26,636 nt of DNA from CAYJBP01 sp964368605 (GCA_964368605.1 CAYJBP010000023.1:1-26636), one strand, 5' to 3'. Shown: positions 8,071 through 18,837, counted from the stretch's first letter. Notes: generated by a model not told the origin, from the sequence alone. Program-made: numbers and translations.

Positions 8071-8493
8071 ATGGCAAATAAGCTAAATATAAATTGCGAA
8101 GGGCGGCCTAAGGTAGCCTTTGTTTGCAATCATAATTCTTGCCGTAGTCAAATGGCGGAGGCCTTGGGCAAATTATTGGCGGCCGATTGCTTTGATAGTT
8201 ATTCGGCCGGCACAGAGATTAAATCGCAGATTAATCCCGATGCGGTGCGTTTAATCAAGGAAATTTACGATATTGACATGGAGGCAACCCAGTACAATAA
8301 AAAGATTGCCGATATCCCTGCGCCGGATATTGTTATTTTTATGGGTTGTAATGTAAGCTGCCCGTATTTGCCGTCTAAGCATAATGAGAACTGGGGCTTA
8401 GATGATCCAAGCGATAAAGAGGATGCGGAGTTTAAACAAATAATAGCCAAAATAGAGGCAAATATTTTGGATTTAAAGCAGCGTTTAAGCTAA
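8071..8493 (+). CDS. arsC: ArsC-like arsenate reductase / low-molecular-weight protein phosphatase
   Basis: This is a 140-aa protein of the low-molecular-weight phosphotyrosine phosphatase fold, thioredoxin-coupled arsenate reductase group. The catalytic P-loop is CNHNSCR (C19-R25, CX5R), and the general-acid loop is WGLDDPSD (108-115). Cys93 and Cys97 in MGCNVSCPYLP could form the disulfide relay, although the spacing is shorter than the seven residues of the Staphylococcus enzyme. AAAGGAGATTAAA precedes the ATG. No arsR or arsB is adjacent, so the ars role is not confirmed by an operon. It may share the HD-GYP transcript (53-nt gap). A phosphatase role is the main alternative. Arsenate enters through phosphate importers, which makes proximity to pst suggestive. 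Confidence 0.8.
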   Translation: MANKLNINCEGRPKVAFVCNHNSCRSQMAEALGKLLAADCFDSYSAGTEIKSQINPDAVRLIKEIYDIDMEATQYNKKIADIPAPDIVIFMGCNVSCPYLPSKHNENWGLDDPSDKEDAEFKQIIAKIEANILDLKQRLS

Positions 8494-8513
8494 TCCCCAA
8501 ATTTTAAAGACAA

Positions 8514-8566
8514 AAATCGCCCCCCTATTGTTGGATTTATTAAATCTAACAATAGGGGGGCGATTT
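8514..8566. terminator. Exceptionally long hairpin after arsC
   Basis: Positions 8514-8538 pair with 8542-8566 over 25 positions with one G·U and otherwise perfect complementarity, around a 3-nt loop. The stem contains six consecutive G-C pairs. A short A run precedes it and ATTTAG follows, so it could terminate in either direction, but the T-tract is weak for a classical terminator. A remnant of a mobile palindrome is the alternative. Confidence 0.6.
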
Positions 8567-8629
8567 AGCGTCGAGATAACTTTTCTTAGCCTACTGCTAT
8601 TGCTTATGCCTTGCAGTGCTTATAATTTG

Positions 8630-8870
8630 CTACTTACCAAAATGAATTGAGTTGCTGTATGCTTCATAGGCAGTAGCTATTGTTCCCTCTGTTGTCCACC
8701 ATACAATTTCATCCATTTCTCTGTTTATATCTATAAATACAGAACCTAAATTTTCCTCCACAAGAGTTCCATAGTGAATAATTTGTGGTTCTTCCGAATA
8801 AGCTTAACAATAGATTTTTTTTGATGATGCTACCCATCCGTCAAATACAAATTACACAATACCAAGCCAT
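8630..8870 (-). pseudogene. Decayed small gene of unknown function
   Basis: On the minus strand, one frame from 8803 to 8630 encodes a 57-residue tail ending in ...ATAYEAYSNSIHFGK and a TAG stop. It has a protein-like composition (acidic, aromatic, IVWWTTEG) but no start codon at its beginning. Directly upstream in the same frame lies a TAA (8804-8806), then 15 more plausible codons (FVFDGWVASSKKIYC) and another TAA (8852-8854). An ATG in a different frame at 8868-8870 opens MAWYCVICI. This looks like a gene broken by point stops and at least one frameshift. Codon choice (GGA, AGA, ATA) differs from the GGC/CGC-rich neighbours, suggesting a foreign origin. I do not recognise the family. Confidence 0.5.
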
Positions 8871-8895
8871 AAATTCTCTTATTTAAAAAAATTTA

Positions 8896-8930
8896 GGGGC
8901 TGCCGCAACCATTTGCGACAGCCCCTTTTT

Positions 8931-8932
<2 letters not shown>
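8896..8932. terminator. Bidirectional terminator between arsC side and eno
   Basis: GGGGCTG-C-CGCAA (8896-8908) pairs with TTGCG-A-CAGCCCC (8913-8925), with one C·A mismatch. It is followed by seven Ts on the plus strand. On the minus strand the stem is followed by TAAATTTTTTT, so it also ends the glycolytic operon. The eno stop codon overlaps the T-tract. Confidence 0.9.
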
Positions 8933-10211
<1,279 letters not shown>

Positions 10212-10258
10212 TTAATGAAACCTCCATCGTCTTTTTTTAGTGTTTTTATTTAGATATT

Positions 10259-11836
10259 TTAAAACAAGGACAACTGATCAAATTGCTGCAAGCCGGACAC
10301 AATTAAACTGCGCCCGGTCATTTCCGGGGGCAGCGCTATGCCCAGTAGATGTAGCATAGTAGGCGCTATATCCTCCAAGCAACCCTCGCGCAATTGCAAA
10401 TGGCGCAACTCGTCATCTACTATAATAAAGGGCACCATATTGGTGGTATGCGAGGTCATTGGCTCGCCATTTAGCATCATGCGCTCTACATTGCCATGAT
10501 CGGCAGTAACTAATAAAGTACCGCCAACCTCTTGAATGGCCTGGTAAATGCGGGCTATGCAGCTATCGATATAATTTAGGCTTTCTACCGTGGCCTCTAC
10601 ATTGCCGGTATGGCCAATCATATCGGGATTAGCATAATTTAAAACTATTACATCATAAATAGCGCTTTCGATACGGTCGATAACCGCTTTAGTAACGGCA
10701 TCGGCGCTCATTTGCGGTGTTAAATCATAGGTTTTTACATTGGGCGAGGGAATCATAACCCGGTCCTCGCCAACCTCCATTTGTTCGATGCCACCATTAA
10801 AAAAGAAGGTGACATGGGCATATTTTTCGGTTTCGGCAATCCTTAACTGACGCAAGCCATTGCGTGATAATACCCTGCCCAAAGTATTAACCGGCGGATG
10901 CGGCGGATAAGCAATATGCACATTTTGCAATGTATCATCATATCCGGTTAATGTTACAAAAAATGTGCGCGGCCAAGCCTGGCCACGATCAAAAAACTCG
11001 AAGCGCTTATCGGCAAAAGCATGGCTTAACTCGCGTGCCCGATCCGAGCGAAAATTAAAAAAGATGAGGCTATCATTTTCTTTAATTAGGCCAACCGGCT
11101 CTTGATTTTGATCGACAATTACATGCGGCTTAATAAATTCATCGCTGATTTTTTCGGCATAAGACGAGGTAATAGCCTCGGTAGCATTGGCTACTTTAAT
11201 GCCTTCGCCATAAACCATAGCCTGATACGCCTTTTGAACACGGCTCCAGCGCTTATCCCTATCCATAGCATAAAAACGGCCAATAACACTGGCAATTTGG
11301 CCGGTATTTAGTTTGGCCATTAAGGCCTCCAATGGGCGCACATATTCCAAGGCTACCTGATTGCCGGTATCCCTGCCATCACTAAAAAAGTGTAAGAAAA
11401 CCTTGGGTAATTTTTGACGATGCGCCAGCTCGATTAAAGCCATTAGATGGTTGATATGGCTATGGATGCCGCCATCGGAAACCAGGCCGATTAAATGCAG
11501 GGCACTATTATTTTCCAGGCAATTTTGACAGGCCTTAACCAAGGTTGGCTGCTCAAAAAAATCGCCGTCTTCGATTTGTTTATTGATATGGGTATAGTCC
11601 TGATAAATAACTCTACCTGCCCCAATATTCATATGGCCTACTTCGCTATCGCCCATTTGGCTTTTGGGTAAGCCCACATATTCACCGGCTGCACCCAAAA
11701 CCGTATGGGGGAAATTAGCCCATAATCGATCATAAACCGGGATTTTGGCACAATCAAAGGCATCGGCCTCGCCATGCTCGGGCATACCCCAACCATCCAA
11801 AATCATCAATAATAGTGGTTTTCCGGCATATTTCAT
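10259..11836 (-). CDS. gpmI: Cofactor-independent phosphoglycerate mutase with C-terminal QLSLF
   Basis: GpmI interconverts 3- and 2-phosphoglycerate, is Mn-dependent, and belongs to the alkaline phosphatase superfamily. The protein has 525 aa. The first metal Asp is in LMILDGWG (D14), and the catalytic Ser is S64 in MGDSEVGHMNIGAGR. GIHSHINHL, FSDGRDTG, NFRSDRARE and VTADHGNVE (metal His) are present. The family usually ends near the MTGRSLI element. Here a tail follows that reads VSGLQQFDQLSLF and ends in QLSLF, identical to the bacterial sliding-clamp-binding consensus QL(S/D)LF. The start has AAGGAG eight bases upstream. It is 23 nt from tpiA. Confidence 0.97.
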   Translation of the reverse strand: MKYAGKPLLLMILDGWGMPEHGEADAFDCAKIPVYDRLWANFPHTVLGAAGEYVGLPKSQMGDSEVGHMNIGAGRVIYQDYTHINKQIEDGDFFEQPTLVKACQNCLENNSALHLIGLVSDGGIHSHINHLMALIELAHRQKLPKVFLHFFSDGRDTGNQVALEYVRPLEALMAKLNTGQIASVIGRFYAMDRDKRWSRVQKAYQAMVYGEGIKVANATEAITSSYAEKISDEFIKPHVIVDQNQEPVGLIKENDSLIFFNFRSDRARELSHAFADKRFEFFDRGQAWPRTFFVTLTGYDDTLQNVHIAYPPHPPVNTLGRVLSRNGLRQLRIAETEKYAHVTFFFNGGIEQMEVGEDRVMIPSPNVKTYDLTPQMSADAVTKAVIDRIESAIYDVIVLNYANPDMIGHTGNVEATVESLNYIDSCIARIYQAIQEVGGTLLVTADHGNVERMMLNGEPMTSHTTNMVPFIIVDDELRHLQLREGCLEDIAPTMLHLLGIALPPEMTGRSLIVSGLQQFDQLSLF

Positions 11837-11859
11837 GCTTTACTCCTTATTTCAAATCC

Positions 11860-12600
11860 TTAGATAGTATTAGCTAAATCAGCAAAGCTAGCTGCGCTTA
11901 AAGAAGCCCCTCCAACTAAAGCGCCATCAATATTTGCGCAAGCCAATAGGGAATCGATATTATCAGATTTTACACTACCGCCATATAAAATGGCAATTTG
12001 CTCGGCATAATGCCCCCAAGCCTCGGCCAAAACGGCACGAATATGGCTGGCGGCTTGCTCGGCATCATCGGCTGTGGCCACCTGGCCGGTGCCAATTGCC
12101 CAAACAGGTTCATAAGCGATAATTATTTTTTGATTAGGATCAAGCGCCGACAAAGAGGCCAATAAATCCTCTTTAAGTACGGTAAGAGTGTCGCCGTTTT
12201 CCCGCTCTTGCAGGGTTTCGCCAATGCAAATAATCGGAATTAAGCCAACCTGATAGGCGGCCTGGGCTTTACGTGCTACCATTTCAGAGCTTTCGCCAAA
12301 AATATGACGACGCTCCGAATGGCCGCAAAGGCAATATTCTGCGCCGGCAGCCTTGGCCATATCGGCGCTAATTTCGCCGGTATAGGCACCTTGAGCCTGC
12401 CAGTGTATATTTTGAATACCCAGCTTAACACTGCTATTTTTTAAGGCAACCGCCATTTGCTCCAGCAATGTTGCCGGTGGGCAAATAATAATCTGCCCAT
12501 CGTCATTATTAAGCTTGGGCAAAAAATCCGCCACAAAATCGGCAGCCTCGGCTGCGGTTTTGTACATTTTCCAGTTAGCGGCCATGATTTTAGGTCGCAT
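11860..12600 (-). CDS. tpiA: Triosephosphate isomerase
   Basis: TpiA interconverts dihydroxyacetone phosphate and glyceraldehyde 3-phosphate. The 246-aa TIM-barrel protein carries N9 and K11 in AANWKMY, the electrophile H94 in CGHSERR, the catalytic base E164 in AYEPVWAIGTG, and the phosphate-gripping ILYGGSVK and GALVGGASL. The start is ATG with GGGAGG six to seven bases upstream. It lies 153 nt after pgk and is separated from it by a GC-rich palindrome, so it may also be expressed partly on its own. The length is normal. Confidence 0.97.
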   Translation of the reverse strand: MRPKIMAANWKMYKTAAEAADFVADFLPKLNNDDGQIIICPPATLLEQMAVALKNSSVKLGIQNIHWQAQGAYTGEISADMAKAAGAEYCLCGHSERRHIFGESSEMVARKAQAAYQVGLIPIICIGETLQERENGDTLTVLKEDLLASLSALDPNQKIIIAYEPVWAIGTGQVATADDAEQAASHIRAVLAEAWGHYAEQIAILYGGSVKSDNIDSLLACANIDGALVGGASLSAASFADLANTI

Positions 12601-12659
12601 ATTCGGCCTCCCTTATCGGTTTAAATTTTTTGCTCCATGAGGGGCATATATTTTTAGCA

Positions 12660-12679
12660 GGGCGGGTTTTAACCCGCCC
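12660..12679. repeat. GC-rich perfect palindrome between pgk and tpiA
   Basis: GGGCGGGTT (12660-12668) pairs perfectly with AACCCGCCC (12671-12679) around a 2-nt loop. No T-tract follows in the direction of transcription (minus), so it is more likely an intercistronic mRNA structure or a short palindromic repeat than a terminator. The rest of the 153-nt spacer is AT-rich and featureless. Confidence 0.6.
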
Positions 12680-12753
12680 CGACCAATTTAAATTTTAAGA
12701 TATTAGCAATAAAATCCGCCCACTAATAATAGTAAGCCTTAGGATAATAACTG

Positions 12754-13938
12754 CTATTTTTGACCAAGCATTTCCACAGCCGGCAGGGGTTTACCCTCTA
12801 AAAATCTTAGCATGGCGCCGCCGCCGGTAGAAATATGGTCGATTTTGGTGCTAAGCCCGGCTTTATTAATCGCACCAATGCTATCGCCGCCACCTACTAT
12901 GCTATAGCCTTTGCTATCGGCTACGGCTTTGGCTACGGCAAAAGTGCCTTGGGCAAAATTATCAAATTCAAAAACGCCTAAGGGGCCATTCCAAATAATG
13001 GTGGCTGCTTGGGCAATGATTTGATTAAACTTGGCCGCCGTAGCAGGGCCAATATCTAAAGCCTGCCAATCGGTGGGGATAGCTGCCAAGTCTACTGTTT
13101 TATGCTCGGCCTCGGCGCTAAATTCGGCCGCAGCCACAATATCTACCGGTAAAACTATGCGCTTGCCTAATTCGGTTTCCAGCAACATTTTGGCCCAGCC
13201 AATCCGATCCTCTTCGATTAAAGATTTTTGCATATTATAGCCCTGAGCTGCCAAGAAGGTATTAGCCATCCCACCACCGATTAAAAGATAATCCACTTTA
13301 TTAAGTAGATTTTCGATAATCGCGATTTTGTCGGTAACCTTAGCACCGCCCACAATGGCTACAAAAGGCTGTGGCGGATTATCTAAGGCCTTGCCTAAGC
13401 TATTAAGCTCCTTCTCGAGCAAAAGGCCTGCTACCGATGGAATATGATGACAAATCCCCTCGGTAGAGGCATGGGCACGATGCGCCATGCCAAAGGCATC
13501 ATTTACATAGATATCGGCCAAAGAGGCAAGCTCGGCAGCAAATTGCTGATCATTGGCCTCCTCGCCGGCATGGAAGCGCAAGTTTTCTAAAAGCAAAACT
13601 TCGCCGGGTTGCAAATTTTTGGCCTGCGCCTTAACGTCTAAGCCAATACAATCGTCGGCAAACTGCACCGGGCAAGCCAAAAAGCGTGCCAAAATCCAAG
13701 CTACAGCCTTTAAGCTTTTATCGCTGCCGGCATTGCCCTTAGGCCGCCCTAAATGCGATATTAAAATAATGGATGCACCCTGCTTTAATAGATATTTTAT
13801 TGTGGGCAAAGTGGCACGAATACGGGTATCATCACGAATTTCGCCCTTTTCATCATAACTAACATTATAGTCGACACGCATAATAACTTTTTGTCCGTTA
13901 AAATTAACATGTCGGACAGTTTTTTTCTGTAAAGCCAT
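12754..13938 (-). CDS. pgk: Phosphoglycerate kinase
   Basis: Pgk transfers the acyl phosphate of 1,3-bisphosphoglycerate to ADP, giving ATP and 3-phosphoglycerate. The 394-aa monomer is of usual size. The N-domain holds the substrate Arg/Asp/Asn elements MRVDYNVSY, ISHLGRPKG and LENLRFHAGEE. The hinge and C-domain hold IVGGAKVTDKI, LIGGGMANTF, WNGPLGVFE and the nucleotide loop IVGGGDSI. AAGGGGAG precedes the ATG. It follows gap by 33 nt in the same transcript. Confidence 0.98.
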   Translation of the reverse strand: MALQKKTVRHVNFNGQKVIMRVDYNVSYDEKGEIRDDTRIRATLPTIKYLLKQGASIILISHLGRPKGNAGSDKSLKAVAWILARFLACPVQFADDCIGLDVKAQAKNLQPGEVLLLENLRFHAGEEANDQQFAAELASLADIYVNDAFGMAHRAHASTEGICHHIPSVAGLLLEKELNSLGKALDNPPQPFVAIVGGAKVTDKIAIIENLLNKVDYLLIGGGMANTFLAAQGYNMQKSLIEEDRIGWAKMLLETELGKRIVLPVDIVAAAEFSAEAEHKTVDLAAIPTDWQALDIGPATAAKFNQIIAQAATIIWNGPLGVFEFDNFAQGTFAVAKAVADSKGYSIVGGGDSIGAINKAGLSTKIDHISTGGGAMLRFLEGKPLPAVEMLGQK

Positions 13939-13971
13939 AATTCTCCCCTTAAAATATTAAGTTAATTTTGC

Positions 13972-15052
<1,081 letters not shown>

Positions 15053-15221
15053 AATAGACGAAAATAATTGGGTTTTTTGGGTTTTTTATTTTGGAATTGG
15101 AGATGGTTAATTTTATTTTAATTATTTTGATTTGTTTTTTAATATGTACTTATTTTAACAGGTTATTTCTTGTGTTTTTATTTGTATTATTTGTTGCTCT
15201 TAATTGGGTTTGCTTGGGTTA

Positions 15222-15315
15222 TTGCTGCCTGTTGTTTGCTGGATTATAGTTTATTTACATTTATCGGCGGATATTTATGTAAGTAGCCTACCAAAAAGCT
15301 AACAACCAGCAGCAA
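15222..15315. repeat. 94-nt palindromic element (repeat copy A plus inverted copy)
   Basis: Positions 15222-15279 carry a 58-nt repeat unit (begins TTGCTGCC, ends ATATTTATG) that recurs ungapped at 26361-26418 and 26461-26518. In this copy the right part folds back. The reverse complement of 15276-15315 is again a copy of the unit, with about 30 of its first 40 bases matching copy 26461-26518. The termini TTGCTGC (15222-15228) and GCAGCAA (15309-15315) are exactly complementary. The whole could form one long imperfect hairpin with GGCG near its apex, like a miniature inverted-repeat or REP-type element. Confidence 0.65.
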
Positions 15316-15363
15316 AAAACTAAAATAATCCGGCTAGCAATAGGTTACAATAATCAAAACAGC

Positions 15364-15383
15364 GGAATGGTCAAGACCATTCC
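15364..15383. repeat. Perfect 9-bp palindrome
   Basis: GGAATGGTC (15364-15372) and GACCATTCC (15375-15383) pair perfectly around a 2-nt loop, with no T-tract on either side. Its form (9-bp arms, 2-nt loop) matches the palindrome at 12660-12679, although the arm sequences differ. The function is unknown. Confidence 0.6.
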
Positions 15384-15513
15384 CTACAAAATGCAAACAA
15401 ATCAAAAAATACTAAAGCTGGGCTTGGTTCGAACAATATAGGTTTCCCTAGCCTTACAGCCCATCTTCTACGCCTGGTTTTTTATGGTATTTAAACTTTT
15501 TTTACAAAAAATC

Positions 15514-15542
15514 TTGACAATCCCCAAAAATTATGCTAAAGT
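15514..15542 (+). promoter_or_regulatory. Promoter of the leu operon
   Basis: A perfect TTGACA (15514-15519), a 17-bp spacer and TAAAGT (15537-15542, 4 of 6) are present. TG one base before the -10 makes it an extended -10. Transcription would start near 15549 and run into the T-box leader. Confidence 0.75.
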
Positions 15543-15548
15543 CTTAGA

Positions 15549-15845
15549 TAATTCAATAACCTAAACACTGTGAATGGGAATACTAGCTTATTTTAGAGTT
15601 TTAGAGAGCCGGCGTTTGGTGCAAGACGGTACTCGATAATAAGTGAACTCGCCCGGGAGTGGTTCGCTGAATTTTAGTAGGCGCAAACGGCAGTCTACCG
15701 TTAACCGGACAGGATATCGGCTTATATTGGCCCGCATCCGGCAAGTGCTTGCCTAACCCAGGCAGGAATTAGAGTGGTACCACGGAAGTTTAATCAGCTT
15801 TCGTCTCTTTTGGATTTTTTCCAAAAAAGACGGAAGCTTTTTTAT
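15549..15845 (+). ncRNA. Leucine T-box riboswitch leader
   Basis: This tRNA-sensing leader controls leuACDB. The conserved T-box element AGAGTGGTACCACGG lies at 15771-15785. Its bulge UGGU (15775-15778) would pair with the ACCA end of uncharged tRNA-Leu (A discriminator). Stem I spans about 15596-15675 and contains AGAGAGCCGGCG...TTGGTGCAAGACGG. The specifier is most likely CUC (15648-15650) within GUGAACUCGCC, which is a leucine codon. The antiterminator can form from AGAG (15771-15774) and ACGGAA with UUUCGU-CUCU downstream, and is mutually exclusive with the terminator at 15796-15843. Uncharged tRNA-Leu should therefore switch the operon on. Confidence 0.93.
15796..15843 (+). terminator. 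T-box regulated terminator
   Basis: Positions 15796-15813 pair with 15821-15838 over 18 positions (one G·U, one C·A) around a 7-nt loop, followed by TTTTTT. The left arm is shared with the antiterminator helix, which is the switching mechanism of T-box leaders. Confidence 0.92.
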
Positions 15846-15874
15846 ATTTAATTATCAAAAACGGAGGTAAAAAA

Positions 15875-17533
15875 ATGAATCATCAAAAGTATAAGGCCTA
15901 TCCTACCATGAATATGCCTAAACGCAATTGGCCAAATAATATTATCGACCATGCCCCAATTTGGTGCAGTGTTGATCTTCGCGACGGCAATCAATCCTTG
16001 GAAGTACCGATGAGCCTGGAACAAAAAGTTGATTTTTTTAATTTTTTGGTTAAAATGGGCTTTAAGGAAATCGAAATCGGCTTTCCGGCCGCTTCCGATA
16101 CCGAATTTGAGTTTAGCCGCCACTTAATCGAAAATAATCTAATTCCCGATGATGTTATTATCCAGGTTTTAACCCAATCCCGTGAGCATATCATCAAAAG
16201 AACATTCGAGGCTTTAGCCGGCGCTAAGCAGGCTATTGTCCATCTTTACAATTCCACTTCTACCCTGCAAAGAGATGTAGTTTTTGGCAATAGCAAGAAA
16301 GAAACCATCGAATTGGCCGCCTTTGGTGCTAAGCTGGTTTTAGAAGAAGCAAAACATTATCCGCAAACCAAATTTTACTTCGAATACTCGCCCGAAAGCT
16401 TTACCGGCACGGAAATCGACTTTGCTGCCCAAATTTGCAATACTGTTATCGATATTTGGCAGCCTACTGCCAACAAAAAAGCAATTATCAATTTGCCTGC
16501 CACCGTGGAAATGTCTACCCCCAATATCTATGCCGACCAAATCGAATATATGGGGGGGCAGCTTAATTGCCGTGAGAATATAATTATCAGCCTGCATACC
16601 CATAATGATCGTGGCACAGCCGTGGCCGCTACCGAGCTTGCCTTAATGGCCGGTGCCGATCGGGTTGAAGGTACTCTTTTTGGCAATGGCGAGCGCACCG
16701 GCAATGCCGATATTCTTACCCTTGGCCTTAATTTATTCTCGCAAGGGGTAGATCCTAAGCTCGATTTTTCGCATATCAACCAGGCTATTGATATTTACGA
16801 AAGCGTAACCGCCATGCCGGTGCATCCCAGGCATCCCTATGCCGGCGATTTGGTTTATACCGCCTTTTCCGGCTCGCATCAGGATGCAATCAAAAAGGGC
16901 ATGGGCAGGGTAAACGAGCATCCCGATTATTGGGAAGTACCTTATTTGCCCATCGATCCTTTGGATGTTGGCCGCAATTATGATCCGATTATTCGCATCA
17001 ATAGCCAATCGGGCAAGGGTGGCGTGGCCTTTATTTTAGAGCAAAATTATGGCTTATTCCTACCGCGCGCCTTCCAACAAGACTTTAGCCGCTTGATTAC
17101 CAAATTATCGGATCGTGAGCATAATTATTTAACCGCCGACAAGATTTATCAGGCCTTCATCGAAAATTATGTTGATATTCGTGAGCCTTTAGTGCTAAAA
17201 TGGTATGATGAAACCTTTATTTCCAGCGATAAATATCAGCTTGATTTGAAAATTGAGTATAAAGGCGAGGAAAAGAATATCACCGGCATCGGTAATGGTG
17301 TTATCGCCGCCATGTGTAATGCCATCGATAATTTCCTCGGCCTAAAAATCGAAATTTTCGACTATCGTGAACATTCGATGGAACAAGGCACCAAGGCCAG
17401 GGCAATCTCTTATATCGAATGCGGTAATGGGCATCGCTATTTTGGCGCAGGCACATCCAGCAATATTACCAAATCTTCGCTAAGGGCGGTTATTAGTGCT
17501 GCCAATCAAATGTTAAAAGAACAAAATAAATAA
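15875..17533 (+). CDS. leuA: 2-isopropylmalate synthase, type 2
   Basis: LeuA condenses acetyl-CoA with 2-oxoisovalerate, the committed step of leucine synthesis. The 552-aa protein belongs to the longer LeuA2 (yeast/actinobacterial) branch. The TIM-barrel domain has R36-D37 in DLRDGNQSL, the metal-binding HTHND (241-245), and [18 protein letters not shown] linker precedes the C-terminal regulatory domain (about 430-552), which should bind leucine for feedback inhibition. GGAGG lies upstream of the ATG, shortly after the T-box terminator. LRDGNQAL is common in relatives and here reads LRDGNQSL, a mild change. Confidence 0.95.
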   Translation: MNHQKYKAYPTMNMPKRNWPNNIIDHAPIWCSVDLRDGNQSLEVPMSLEQKVDFFNFLVKMGFKEIEIGFPAASDTEFEFSRHLIENNLIPDDVIIQVLTQSREHIIKRTFEALAGAKQAIVHLYNSTSTLQRDVVFGNSKKETIELAAFGAKLVLEEAKHYPQTKFYFEYSPESFTGTEIDFAAQICNTVIDIWQPTANKKAIINLPATVEMSTPNIYADQIEYMGGQLNCRENIIISLHTHNDRGTAVAATELALMAGADRVEGTLFGNGERTGNADILTLGLNLFSQGVDPKLDFSHINQAIDIYESVTAMPVHPRHPYAGDLVYTAFSGSHQDAIKKGMGRVNEHPDYWEVPYLPIDPLDVGRNYDPIIRINSQSGKGGVAFILEQNYGLFLPRAFQQDFSRLITKLSDREHNYLTADKIYQAFIENYVDIREPLVLKWYDETFISSDKYQLDLKIEYKGEEKNITGIGNGVIAAMCNAIDNFLGLKIEIFDYREHSMEQGTKARAISYIECGNGHRYFGAGTSSNITKSSLRAVISAANQMLKEQNK

Positions 17534-17556
17534 TAATAGAAATAGGAGACGCTTTT

Positions 17557-18816
17557 ATGGCAATGACGATGACCCAAAAAATCTTAGCCGCCCATGCCGG
17601 CCTGGCCGAGGTAAAAGCCGGCCAATTAATCCAAGCTAAACTGGATATGGTGCTGGGCAATGATATAACCACGGCAGTAGCTATTCCCGAATTTAATAAA
17701 ACCGGGGCTAAGCATGTTTTTGATAAAGATAAAATAGCTATTGTATTAGACCACTTTACCCCCAATAAGGATATTAAGGCCGCCGAACAATGTAAAGCTT
17801 GCCGTGAATTTGCTCTTGAAAAAGAAATTACCAACTTTTTTGATGTAGGCCAAATGGGCATAGAACATGCTCTTTTGCCGGAAAAAGGCCTGGTAGTGGC
17901 CGGCGATTTGGTAATTGGCGCCGATTCGCATACCTGCACTTATGGTGCTTTAGGCGCATTTTCTACCGGCATTGGCAGCACCGATATGGCCATTGGTATG
18001 GTAAGCGGCGAGGCCTGGTTTAAAGTGCCGGCCGCCTTAAAATTCGAGCTTACAGGCAAGCCTTCGGCCTTTGTTAGCGGTAAGGATATTATCCTGCATA
18101 TTATCGGCCTAATCGGCGTGGACGGCGCTTTATATAAATCGATGGAGTTTAGCGGCGATGGCATTGCCAATTTAAGCATGGACGACCGCTTTACCATTGC
18201 CAATATGGCCATCGAGGCCGGTGCCAAAAATGGTATTTTCCCGGTGGATGAGCAAACAATTGACTATATCAAAAATCATTCGGCTAAGCCGTATACCGCC
18301 TATCAGGCCGATGCCGATGCCGAATACGAGCAGGTTTATACTATCGATTTAAGCAGCCTGCGCCCCACTATTGCCTATCCCCATTTGCCGGAAAACACCC
18401 ATACCATCGACGAGGTGGGCGATATCAAAATCGACCAAGTAATTATCGGTTCTTGCACCAATGGCCGCTTAAGCGATATGCAAATCACCGCCGATATCCT
18501 TCGTGGCAAGCAGGTAGCCAAAGGTTTACGGGTAATTGTAATCCCGGCTACTCAAAAAATCTACTTAGAATGTTTGCGCCTAGGTTATGCCGAGGCTATA
18601 GTAGAGGCGGGTGCTGTATTTTCTACCCCCACTTGCGGCCCTTGTTTAGGTGGCCATATGGGTATTATGGCCGCCGGCGAAGTTACAATTGCCACCACCA
18701 ATCGTAATTTTGTGGGGCGGATGGGGCATACCGAATCGGAAATTTATCTGGCCAGCCCGGCAGTAGCAGCAGCATCGGCTTTAAAAGGCTATATAGCCAA
18801 TCCGGAAAATCTATAA
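17557..18816 (+). CDS. leuC: 3-isopropylmalate dehydratase large subunit
   Basis: LeuC is the iron-sulfur subunit of isopropylmalate isomerase, converting 2- to 3-isopropylmalate together with LeuD. The 419-aa length matches the shorter LeuC/homoaconitase-type branch found in archaea and clostridia. The cluster cysteines are C300 in IGSCTNGR and C360/C363 in TCGPCLGG. The substrate and active-site region [13 protein letters not shown] (121-133) is intact. ATAGGAGA precedes the ATG, 23 nt after leuA. The protein ends 21 nt before leuD. Confidence 0.96.
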   Translation: MAMTMTQKILAAHAGLAEVKAGQLIQAKLDMVLGNDITTAVAIPEFNKTGAKHVFDKDKIAIVLDHFTPNKDIKAAEQCKACREFALEKEITNFFDVGQMGIEHALLPEKGLVVAGDLVIGADSHTCTYGALGAFSTGIGSTDMAIGMVSGEAWFKVPAALKFELTGKPSAFVSGKDIILHIIGLIGVDGALYKSMEFSGDGIANLSMDDRFTIANMAIEAGAKNGIFPVDEQTIDYIKNHSAKPYTAYQADADAEYEQVYTIDLSSLRPTIAYPHLPENTHTIDEVGDIKIDQVIIGSCTNGRLSDMQITADILRGKQVAKGLRVIVIPATQKIYLECLRLGYAEAIVEAGAVFSTPTCGPCLGGHMGIMAAGEVTIATTNRNFVGRMGHTESEIYLASPAVAAASALKGYIANPENL

Positions 18817-18837
18817 ACAGTGAATAAGGAGAAAACC

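Larger units (their letters stand above)
15053..15513. other. AT-rich non-coding spacer between gap and the leu T-box
   Basis: I see no credible gene on either strand in this 461-bp stretch; all frames are closed at short intervals. It holds a palindromic repeat element (15222-15315) and a short perfect palindrome (15364-15383). The rest is A/T-rich DNA between two divergent promoters. Confidence 0.7.

Noticed and set aside
15426..15434. GGTTCGAAC resembling a tRNA T-loop
   Set aside because: It is only a short palindrome. No acceptor stem, anticodon arm or D-arm can be placed around it.
15632..15634. Another CUC in the T-box Stem I as specifier
   Set aside because: It lies near the apical part of Stem I. 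The CUC at 15648-15650, within GUGAACUCGCC on the descending side, is in the expected position.
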